Assembly: GCF_938020365.1 (NCBI RefSeq)
Contig: NZ_CALIIB010000110.1
Coordinates: 1-9,997 of the forward strand
DNA length: 9,997 nt
Origin: an uncultured Streptococcus sp.
Lineage (GTDB): Bacteria > Bacillota > Bacilli > Lactobacillales > Streptococcaceae
Reading direction: 5' to 3'
Part shown: in pieces, positions 1 through 5,391 of the stretch
Layout: each line of letters begins with the position of its first letter
Position numbering within the stretch: the stretch's first letter is position 1
Program-made: the position numbers and the translations under genes
Notes under the pieces: generated by a model
What the model was told of the DNA's origin: nothing
Databases searched by the model: none
What the model saw: the letters and a program-made list of their open reading frames with translations, nothing else

Positions 1-919
1 GCACCTCTTGCTTGGTCGGATGGACATTGACATCGGCCAGATAGGGGTCAATCTGGATATTGATGACCGCTAGTGGAAAGCGGCCTACCATCAGCTTGCT
101 GCCGTAGCCGTCCAAAATAGCCCGATTAAGCAGGAAATTCTTAATGTAGCGGCCGTTGATGAGAATCGTAATATAATTGCGATTTGCACGAGTCAGCTCA
201 GGCAAGCTGACATAGCCGCTCACTTCAAAGTCCAGATCTGAAGCAGAGATTTCCACCATTTTCTTGGCAGTTGCCAGACCATAGATGCCTGCAATAGCCT
301 GACGCAGATTGCCACTGCCGGCAGTCCGTGTCATTTCGCGGCCGTCACTGATAAGGGTGAAAGCCACTTCCGGATGGGCCAGACTAAGCCGATTAATCAT
401 ATCAACGATATGGGACAGCTCAGCCTGCTGGCTCTTCATATACTTGAGCCGGGCTGGAGTATTAAAGAAGAGATCTTCTATCTTGATTTTCGTTCCCACC
501 GGGCTGCTAGTAGGCTCATGCTCTTCAATCTCACCACCTTGGGCAACCAGCAGAGTCCCGTGCTGGCCGGCTTCCGTCGCTGTCTCAATAGTAAAACGCG
601 AGACAGAAGCAATGGAAGGAATGGCCTCACCACGGAAACCCAATGTCCGAATCCGAAAGAGATCCGCCTGCTTCTTGATTTTGCTTGTAGCATGGCGTCG
701 AAGAGCCAGAGGGACATCTTCGTGGTCTATGCCCTCGCCATTATCCGTCACCTGGATAGTTTTGAGTCCGGCCTCCTCGATTTCGATGGTAATTTGGCTT
801 GCACCCGCATCAATTGAATTTTCCACCAGCTCCTTGACCACGCTGCTAGGCCGCTCAATGACCTCACCGGCCGCAATCTGATTGGCTAGAATTTCTGGAA
901 GTTCGATAATTTTTGACAT
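1..919 (-). CDS. mutL: DNA mismatch repair protein MutL (HexB), N-terminal part, cut by window edge
   Basis: MutL is the ATP-driven coupling factor of methyl-independent mismatch repair; it joins MutS bound at a mismatch to the downstream strand-removal steps. About 306 codons are visible, starting at the ATG at 919-917 (MSKIIELPEILANQIAAGEV). They cover the GHKL ATPase domain and the start of the transducer domain. Visible ATPase motifs are KELVENSIDAGA, with the catalytic Glu at about residue 30 and the Mg-binding Asn at 34, then DNGEG (59-63) and GFRGEA (94-99). The last visible residues, about DVNVHPTKQEV, are also typical of MutL. A GGAG ribosome site lies at 929-926, six bases before the ATG. 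No stop occurs in the window, so the C-terminal dimerisation part lies beyond base 1. The gene is read in the same direction as mutS but has its own promoter and is separated from mutS by a pair on the other strand. Confidence 0.97.
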   Translation of the reverse strand, partial: MSKIIELPEILANQIAAGEVIERPSSVVKELVENSIDAGASQITIEIEEAGLKTIQVTDNGEGIDHEDVPLALRRHATSKIKKQADLFRIRTLGFRGEAIPSIASVSRFTIETATEAGQHGTLLVAQGGEIEEHEPTSSPVGTKIKIEDLFFNTPARLKYMKSQQAELSHIVDMINRLSLAHPEVAFTLISDGREMTRTAGSGNLRQAIAGIYGLATAKKMVEISASDLDFEVSGYVSLPELTRANRNYITILINGRYIKNFLLNRAILDGYGSKLMVGRFPLAVINIQIDPYLADVNVHPTKQEV

Positions 920-947
920 CTTTTTCTCCGTATTTGTTCTGCTATCT

Positions 948-956
948 ATTATAACA
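948..956 (-). promoter_or_regulatory. Extended -10 promoter of mutL
   Basis: On the minus strand the sequence reads TG-T-TATAAT: a consensus -10 hexamer at 953-948 with the TG extension at 956-955. It ends 28 bases before the mutL ATG. At 17-bp spacing the -35 position (976-971) reads CTGCTA, only three of six matches, as is usual for extended -10 promoters. mutL can therefore be transcribed independently of mutS. Confidence 0.72.
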
Positions 957-985
957 CATTGGGCTCTTTCTAGCAGAGGGCAGCC

Positions 986-1047
986 TTGTCTTGACCATTC
1001 TGCGCACAAGACAAACCAGATAGACACAAATAGCTGCCACATAGACA
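986..1047. promoter_or_regulatory. Operator-like region between mutL and the LytTR gene: inverted repeat plus AGACA repeats
   Basis: TTGTCTTG at 986-993 and CAAGACAA at 1007-1014 form a perfect 8-bp inverted repeat with a 13-bp spacer. The right arm begins a series of direct repeats with the core AGACA at 1009-1013, 1022-1026 and 1043-1047, with starts 13 and 21 bases apart, close to one and two helical turns. The group ends just upstream of the predicted -35 of the LytTR operon, where an activator would bind. LytTR proteins usually bind pairs of direct repeats and often control their own operon, so autoregulation is a fair inference. The motif was not matched to a known site. Confidence 0.4.
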
Positions 1048-1054
1048 AAAGGGC

Positions 1055-1083
1055 TTGTTTTCGCTGCTAAGTTGCGGTTTAAT
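1055..1083 (+). promoter_or_regulatory. Predicted promoter of the LytTR-DUF3021 operon
   Basis: The -35 is TTGTTT (1055-1060) and the -10 is TTTAAT (1078-1083), separated by 17 bp. The -10 matches five of six consensus bases and the -35 three of six, consistent with a promoter that needs an activator. Transcription would begin near 1090, leaving a very short leader before the AAAGGAGG ribosome site at 1091-1098. A LytTR-like half-site, TAAGTTGCG (1068-1076), overlaps the spacer. Confidence 0.42.
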
Positions 1084-1103
1084 AAAAGTGAAAGGAGGGA
1101 GCT

Positions 1104-1544
1104 ATGAAAGTTAAGCTAAGAATCGATTCCCAAGTCACCGAGGACTCCGTCAGCATTGAGGCTCGCCTTATGACAGAAAGAATTCAGGAATTGGTCCACT
1201 TTGCTCAACATCTAGGCAAAGAAGACAAGATTCATGTCAAGAAAGAAGACGAAATCTACTTACTAGATGCTAAGGAAATCCACCGAATCTATACAGAAAA
1301 TCGCCAGGTTCAGGTCCGAACGGCAAAAGACAGCTATCGAGCTCAACAAGCTCTTTATCAATTGCTGCAGGTCCTGCCGGAGTATTTCCTGCAGATTTCT
1401 CAGTCGGAGATTATCAACAGCCGACAAATCAGCCATCTCAAACTGACTCCAAATGGTCTGATTCAAATATTTCTGAAAAACGGCGATCAGACATACTCGT
1501 CCCGCCGTTATCTCAAATCCATTAAAGAAAGGTTAAAATTATGA
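1104..1544 (+). CDS. LytTR-family DNA-binding transcriptional regulator
   Basis: This is a 146-residue cytoplasmic protein with no receiver domain. Residues of about 45-145 match the LytTR DNA-binding fold: the beta-rich stretch KIHVKKEDEIYLLDAKEIHRIYTENRQVQV, then YFLQISQSEIINSRQISHLK, and a C-terminal TYSSRRYLKSIKERL strand-helix. The first 40 or so residues are a short lead-in of unknown role. The start is firm: ATG after AAAGGAGG with a 5-base gap. The stop overlaps the next ATG as ATGA, so the two proteins are probably made together in fixed ratio. In S. mutans, one-domain LytTR regulators paired with a membrane protein (HdrRM, BrsRM) control bacteriocin and competence genes, and the membrane partner restrains the regulator. 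The same logic is inferred here. Its targets are unknown, although the operator-like repeats just upstream suggest autoregulation. Confidence 0.9.
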   Translation: MKVKLRIDSQVTEDSVSIEARLMTERIQELVHFAQHLGKEDKIHVKKEDEIYLLDAKEIHRIYTENRQVQVRTAKDSYRAQQALYQLLQVLPEYFLQISQSEIINSRQISHLKLTPNGLIQIFLKNGDQTYSSRRYLKSIKERLKL

Positions 1545-2011
1545 AAACTCGTCTTAAAGAACTCTTTTTCGGAGGAATTGGAGGGATTTTCATCGGTCTC
1601 TTCTTCTCCATGAGCATTTCTTATTTTTACAATCCAGCTTATCTACCGCTTCACCCTCGCTCTCCTATCGGCCACTTCTTTTTAAGCCAGCATGTCCATG
1701 TTTCCCTTATCATGCTCTACTGCATGTTTATCTGGTTTATCATGGGAGCTATCTTCAGATGGAGTGGAAGCTTCTTCCAAAGAGACTGGAGCATCCTGCG
1801 CTCCGTCGTTAGCCACTATGGCGTGATGATTCTAACCTTTGCACTTTTGGCTAATCTAGCTGGATTTTTCCCAAGAGAAAAAATACTCAGCCTGACACTG
1901 ACTGCCGTTGGGGAATTCACTCTCATCTATCTAATCATTTCAGGTACCATCTACTACCGCACTTACCGCAACATTCAAAAAATCAATAGCGGTTTGTCTA
2001 GCAAATCGTGA
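1541..2011 (+). CDS. DUF3021-type four-helix membrane protein, partner of the LytTR regulator
   Basis: This 156-residue integral membrane protein has four hydrophobic segments at about 8-30, 53-72, 90-110 and 116-138, a positively charged N-terminus (MKTRLK) and a short polar tail. The loop between helices 2 and 3 contains RWSGSFFQRDWSILR; a W near an acidic or basic pair at this place is typical of DUF3021 proteins, which are commonly encoded directly after LytTR regulators in Firmicutes. Its ATG overlaps the stop of the regulator gene by 4 bases. By analogy with HdrM and BrsM it probably binds or restrains its LytTR partner at the membrane until a signal arrives. That role is inferred from gene pairing, and no signal can be read from the sequence. 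Confidence 0.85.
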   Translation: MKTRLKELFFGGIGGIFIGLFFSMSISYFYNPAYLPLHPRSPIGHFFLSQHVHVSLIMLYCMFIWFIMGAIFRWSGSFFQRDWSILRSVVSHYGVMILTFALLANLAGFFPREKILSLTLTAVGEFTLIYLIISGTIYYRTYRNIQKINSGLSSKS

Positions 2012-2016
2012 GAAAT

Positions 2017-2204
2017 AAAAAGAGAGTGGGACAGAAATCGGTAATTCGTTAGAATTCGATTTCGTCGTCCCACCTCCGCACAGTTGAGTAGGGCTGTAAA
2101 AGCTGATGAAATCAGCGTAGTAGAGCCCACTCAACCACTGCGTCTTGCTCGACAATCCAAAGACAATTGAGAGGCTAGGACTTTTGTCCCAGCCTCTTGT
2201 TTTT
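2017..2204. repeat. Three-hairpin intergenic element with imperfect terminal inverted repeats
   Basis: This non-coding stretch fills the space between the DUF3021 gene and the end of mutS. It holds three consecutive stem-loops. The first spans 2026-2073: GTGGGAC/GTCCCAC, GAAATCG/CGATTTC and AATTC/GAATT. The second spans 2083-2135: GTTGAGT/ACTCAAC and GGGCT/AGCCC, with an inner GCTGAT/ATCAGC hairpin at 2102-2116. The third spans 2171-2196. The left end (2017-2039) and the reverse complement of the right end (2204-2179) are alike: both begin AAAAA, contain GAG-rich sequence and then TGGGACARAARTC, with 11 of 13 matches in the last block. This gives a MITE-like outline. From memory, elements with GTGGGACAGAAATCG and CCCACTCAAC segments recur between genes of mitis- and sanguinis-group streptococci. 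No target-site duplication was recognised. It may act as a two-way terminator. Confidence 0.75.
2171..2204 (+). terminator. Rho-independent terminator for the LytTR-DUF3021 operon
   Basis: GAGGCTAGGAC (2171-2181) pairs with GTCCCAGCCTC (2186-2196) except for one A/C mismatch, around a TTTT loop, and is followed by the T-rich run 2197-2204. It ends at the mutS stop codon, so read the other way the same stem lies immediately after mutS and may also help end its transcript. This is the right-hand hairpin of the larger element. Confidence 0.7.
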
Positions 2205-4752
2205 ACAGCTTCTTCTTGAGCTCGGCTACCGCCGCCATGACTTCTAGGGGAGTCATATTATAGATGTCCAAGTCTCGGAGTTCAGTCAGGACTGGATTTT
2301 CCGATCCTTCTGCAAAAAGAGAGATCTGCTCCGCCACTTGTGACTGCTTCGGTCTGGATGCAGCAGGAAGCTCTGAGCCTAGTCCTGTATCCTGACTCTC
2401 CAAATGACTCAAAATGCTATCCGCCCGCTCCAGTAATTTCTTAGGAAGTCCGGCAATCTTCGCCACATGAATTCCGTAGGACTTGTCAGCCGGACCCGGC
2501 TCAATCTTATGCAGGAAAGTCACCTGTCCGTCCTTTTCCAAGGTTGCCACATGGACATTTTCCAAATGCTCCAAGCTATTCTCTAATGCTGTCAGCTCAT
2601 GATAGTGGGTGGCAAAGAGGGTTTTAGCTCCAGTATAGTGATGAATGTGCTCGATAATAGCCTGAGCTAGCGCCATCCCATCATAAGTCGCCGTTCCACG
2701 CCCCAGCTCATCAAAGAGAATGAGCGAACGCTTGCTGGCCTGCCGAATGGCCCGATTGGCCTCCATCATCTCCACCATAAAGGTGGACTGGCCAGACACC
2801 AAATCATCCGCTGCACCGATGCGCGTGAAAATCGCGTCAAATACTGGCAGACTGGCAGACTGAGCAGGCACATAAGAGCCCATCTGTGCCATGATGACGA
2901 TGATCGCCAGCTGGCGCATATAAGTCGATTTCCCGCTCATATTAGGCCCGGTAATCAGCTGGATGTCCGTTCCCTGGTCCAGCAGAATACTATTTGGAAT
3001 GTAGCTTTGAGCTCCCATGACCTTTTCTACGACAGGATGGCGGCCTTTTTCAATCTGCAGACGGCGCTCCGCAGTAAAGACGGGACGCACCAAATGCTGC
3101 TGTTCTGCCACCGCAGCAAAGCTCTGCAGGACATCCACAGCTGCCAGCGTTTGTGCCAAGGCCTGCAAGCGCTGGATATATTTGCCAACTTCCTCGCGAA
3201 TTCGCATGAAAATCTCGTATTCCAGATTAGCAGATTTTTCACGCGCCTCCAACATTTCTCCCTCAATCCGAGCCAGCTCCTCCGTTCCGAAACGCTCCGA
3301 ATTTTTCAGGGTCGCCTTGCGGAAGAAATGACTAGGCACATGAGCCAGCTGGGAATTGGTCACGTGGAAATAGTATCCATCTTTTTTGTTGTAATCAATC
3401 TTCAGATTGCTGATGCCGCTGTTGGCACGTTCTTTGACTTCCAGCTCTGCAATCCATCCAGTCCCCTCCCTCAGCACAAGCCGATACTGATCCAAGGTCT
3501 CATCAAAACCGGTCTGAATGATATTGCCCTCAGTGATGATATGAGGTGCATCCGGCGAAATAGCTGAGCTAATCAAGCCCGCCAACTCTGGAATAGGATC
3601 CAAGCCTTCAATCAAACGATCTAGATGCGGGCTGCCGATTCCTTGCAAGATAGCCTTAATCTGAGGCACATTGCCCAATGTTGCTGCCAGCTGCAGCAGA
3701 TCCTTGGGATTAGTCTTGCCAAAAGAAACCCGACTAGCAAGCCGCTCGATATCATAGACTCCCTTGAGGCTCTCCGTCAAATCACTCCGCTCAAAGAAAT
3801 GATCCAGAAAAACCTCAACGACATTCTGCCGCTGGCTAATTCGCGCTTTATCAATCAGCGGACGCTGAATCCAAGAGCGCAGCATACGGCCACCCATGGC
3901 CGTCTTGGTCTCGTCCATCAGCCAATAAAGACTGCCGTGTTTCTTGCCCGAGCGAGCATTTTCTGTCAAATCCAGACTCGCCTTGGTGTCATAGTCCATT
4001 TGCAGGAAGTCCTTGATTTCATAATGCTGAGCCTTCTTCAAATGACTGAGCTCTCTCATCTGGGTCCGGTGCACATACTCCAGCAATTTCCCCGCAGCCT
4101 GACGTTCCATAGGAGACAGCTCCTCGCCCAGCAGCTGAACATCGTCCAAGGCTGTCTGTACATGGGACAGTAAGAGATTCATCTGGCCAGCCAAGACCTG
4201 CTCCTCAGCTTCTGGCAACGCATAGCCCAGCACCACTTCCCTAGCTTTCAAATTGCGGATTTCCCCGCAGACTAGGGCAAAGTCCTCTAAACTAGTCACC
4301 TGAAACTCACCAGTCACCAAGTCCATATAAGCCAGACCATAGAGACCATCTGAGTAATCCAGAGCCACCAGAAAGTTATTAGCAGAGTCCGGCTTACTGG
4401 AGTCCACTACCGTCCCCGGTGTGATAACCTGAACGACCTCCCGCTTGACAACTCCCTTGGCTTCCTTGGGATCTTCCATCTGCTCCGCAATCGCTACCTT
4501 ATAGCCTGATTCGACCAAAACATCAATATACTGCTGAGCCGAATGATAGGGAACTCCGGCCATGGGAATGGGATTTTCAGCATTTTTATTGCGACTGGTG
4601 AGAGAAATTTCTAAAATCTGGGCGGCATTGACCGCATCATCATAAAACAACTCATAGAAATCCCCCATCCGAAAGAGCAAGAAAGCATCTGGATAGTCCT
4701 TTTTGATATCCAAATACTGCTGCATGCCTGGCGATAACTTTTCTACTGCCAT
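2203..4752 (-). CDS. mutS: DNA mismatch repair protein MutS (HexA)
   Basis: MutS recognises base mismatches and small loops and, on binding ATP, recruits MutL. The protein has 849 residues, the normal bacterial length. The mismatch-binding motif GDFYELF is present, with Phe32 and Glu34 as the expected stacking and hydrogen-bonding residues. The ATPase domain shows Walker A GPNMSGKST (602-610), Walker B LILFDELGRGTATYDG (Asp681, Glu682) and the FATHYHEL switch. The core clamp and lever regions lie between, and a short C-terminal tail ends PLEVMAAVAELKKKL. I chose the ATG at 4752 (MAVEKLSPG). A TTG at 4773 is in frame, but the AAAGGA ribosome site falls inside that extension and sits correctly for 4752. 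No clear promoter lies in the 73 bases before it, so transcription probably continues from argR. In S. pneumoniae the same argS-argR-hexA arrangement exists, with mutL (hexB) elsewhere. Confidence 0.98.
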   Translation of the reverse strand: MAVEKLSPGMQQYLDIKKDYPDAFLLFRMGDFYELFYDDAVNAAQILEISLTSRNKNAENPIPMAGVPYHSAQQYIDVLVESGYKVAIAEQMEDPKEAKGVVKREVVQVITPGTVVDSSKPDSANNFLVALDYSDGLYGLAYMDLVTGEFQVTSLEDFALVCGEIRNLKAREVVLGYALPEAEEQVLAGQMNLLLSHVQTALDDVQLLGEELSPMERQAAGKLLEYVHRTQMRELSHLKKAQHYEIKDFLQMDYDTKASLDLTENARSGKKHGSLYWLMDETKTAMGGRMLRSWIQRPLIDKARISQRQNVVEVFLDHFFERSDLTESLKGVYDIERLASRVSFGKTNPKDLLQLAATLGNVPQIKAILQGIGSPHLDRLIEGLDPIPELAGLISSAISPDAPHIITEGNIIQTGFDETLDQYRLVLREGTGWIAELEVKERANSGISNLKIDYNKKDGYYFHVTNSQLAHVPSHFFRKATLKNSERFGTEELARIEGEMLEAREKSANLEYEIFMRIREEVGKYIQRLQALAQTLAAVDVLQSFAAVAEQQHLVRPVFTAERRLQIEKGRHPVVEKVMGAQSYIPNSILLDQGTDIQLITGPNMSGKSTYMRQLAIIVIMAQMGSYVPAQSASLPVFDAIFTRIGAADDLVSGQSTFMVEMMEANRAIRQASKRSLILFDELGRGTATYDGMALAQAIIEHIHHYTGAKTLFATHYHELTALENSLEHLENVHVATLEKDGQVTFLHKIEPGPADKSYGIHVAKIAGLPKKLLERADSILSHLESQDTGLGSELPAASRPKQSQVAEQISLFAEGSENPVLTELRDLDIYNMTPLEVMAAVAELKKKL

Positions 4753-4765
4753 CTCTATCCTTTCT

Positions 4766-4802
4766 AAAAACAAACGAGGTCAGGACTTCTGTCTCAAACC
4801 TC
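4766..4802 (-). terminator. Weak terminator or attenuator between argR and mutS
   Basis: On the minus strand GAGGT (4802-4798) and GAC pair with GTC and ACCTC (4780-4776), separated by small internal loops around an AGAA loop. GTTTGTTTTT (4775-4766) follows. The stem is imperfect, so partial read-through into mutS is expected. The sequence is a worn version of the hairpin at 2171-2196 (GAGGYNAGGACTTYTGTC is shared), which suggests a common repeat origin. Confidence 0.5.
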
Positions 4803-4825
4803 TCCGTCAATTCTAAGCTTTTTGG

Positions 4826-5266
4826 CTATTCCATGCCTTCTTTGACACTCGTCTCGATTTCTCTAGCCGCTTCCTGATCCCGGCAAATCACCAGCAAGGT
4901 ATTGGCCCCTGCAACGGTTCCTAAAATCCGACTATCCAGCGAACCATCTACCACATTTGCCAAGACCGTCGCTTCGCCCAGTCCTGTACGGAAAACCAGC
5001 GTAAACTCTGCTCGAGAAACAGCCTGAACATGACTGGCCAAAAATTCAGCTAAGTCCAGCTCTTCTGTTTCGTGGGCCAGCACATAATAGACTTGGCCGT
5101 CCTTTTTCAACTTGGCCAAACCAATCTCCCTTAGATCACGCGAGAGGGTTGTCTGGGTCACAAAAATCCCCTCGTCTTCCAATCTTTTTTGAATATCCTT
5201 TTGTGTTCCTAACTTTTCTTCCTTGATCATCATTCTGACAAGTTGATGACGCTCGCTCTTTCTCAT
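4826..5266 (-). CDS. argR: Arginine repressor family regulator ArgR
   Basis: This 146-residue transcription factor of the ArgR/AhrC family controls arginine synthesis, breakdown and uptake genes. Residues 1-70 form the winged helix-turn-helix, with the family signature TQTTLSRDLREIGLAKLKK at 37-55. Residues of about 75-146 form the oligomerisation and ligand domain (AEFTLVFRTGLGEATVLANVVD, then ILGTVAGANTLLVICRD). The usual GDDT motif, whose two Asp residues bind arginine in E. coli ArgR and B. subtilis AhrC, reads G120-A121-N122-T123, so arginine binding by this protein alone is doubtful. Streptococci and Lactococcus carry several paralogues, and in L. lactis ArgR acts together with AhrC; the same division of labour is inferred here. 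The ATG at 5266 is preferred over the one at 5278, because TGAGGT sits six bases before 5266 and nothing suitable precedes 5278. It diverges from argS and is followed by mutS. Confidence 0.95.
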   Translation of the reverse strand: MRKSERHQLVRMMIKEEKLGTQKDIQKRLEDEGIFVTQTTLSRDLREIGLAKLKKDGQVYYVLAHETEELDLAEFLASHVQAVSRAEFTLVFRTGLGEATVLANVVDGSLDSRILGTVAGANTLLVICRDQEAAREIETSVKEGME

Positions 5267-5282
5267 ACTCGACCTCATTGAC

Positions 5283-5296
5283 TGAATATTTATACT
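5283..5296. promoter_or_regulatory. ARG-box-like operator over the argR start point
   Basis: TGAATATTTATACT matches 12 of 14 positions of the palindromic ARG-box core TGAATWWWWATTCA. It lies just downstream of the argR -10, across the expected start of transcription, where binding would block argR. ArgR-family autorepression is common. It is well separated (over 35 bp) from the argS promoter. Only one box is evident, although ARG boxes often occur in pairs. Confidence 0.5.
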
Positions 5297-5300
5297 CTCA

Positions 5301-5329
5301 ATTATATCAAAAAATCTATCTTATACCAA
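5301..5329 (-). promoter_or_regulatory. argR promoter
   Basis: On the minus strand the -35 is TTGGTA (5329-5324) and the -10 is TATAAT (5306-5301), with a 17-bp spacer. Matches are four of six and six of six. The start point would fall near 5294, about 28 bases before the chosen argR ATG. This promoter may also supply mutS transcription through the weak hairpin at 4766-4802. Confidence 0.75.
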
Positions 5330-5334
5330 AAAAA

Positions 5335-5364
5335 TTGAAGATTCCTCATAAAATGTGATAGAAT
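5335..5364 (+). promoter_or_regulatory. argS promoter (extended -10)
   Basis: The -35 is TTGAAG (5335-5340) and the -10 is TAGAAT (5359-5364), preceded by TG at 5356-5357, which gives an extended -10. The spacer is 18 bp. The start would lie near 5371, so the leader before the ATG is only about 20 bases and leaves no room for a T-box riboswitch of the kind that often controls aminoacyl-tRNA synthetase genes. The ribosome site AAAGGAG is at 5380-5386. Confidence 0.7.
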
Positions 5365-5391
5365 AGTAACAAAAGACCCAAAGGAGCAAAT

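Noticed and set aside
309..1070. Plus-strand open frames of 147-190 residues opposite mutL, and a 62-residue one across its promoter
   Set aside because: They lie antisense to a well-supported mutL with all ATPase motifs, have no ribosome sites or recognisable domains, and the last overlaps the promoter region.
1940..2155. A 71-residue minus-strand open frame across the hairpin element
   Set aside because: It covers inverted repeats and the end of the DUF3021 gene, with no ribosome site or family resemblance.
2017..2204. CRISPR array or tandem repeat
   Set aside because: The repeated pieces are inverted and form hairpins; there are no regularly spaced direct repeats with unique spacers.
3007..4173. 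Long plus-strand open frames (104-186 residues) opposite mutS
   Set aside because: These are shadows of a GC-richer gene on the other strand; MutS motifs run through the whole region and the shadow products show no protein-like features.
4753..4773. Longer mutS start at a TTG (MFLERIE...)
   Set aside because: The AAAGGA ribosome site lies inside this extension and is spaced correctly for the ATG at 4752.
5267..5278. Longer argR start at the ATG at 5278
   Set aside because: No ribosome site precedes it, whereas TGAGGT precedes the ATG at 5266 by six bases.
5365..5391. T-box riboswitch upstream of argS
   Set aside because: The predicted leader is only about 20 bases, and no T-box sequence or specifier stem-loop is visible.
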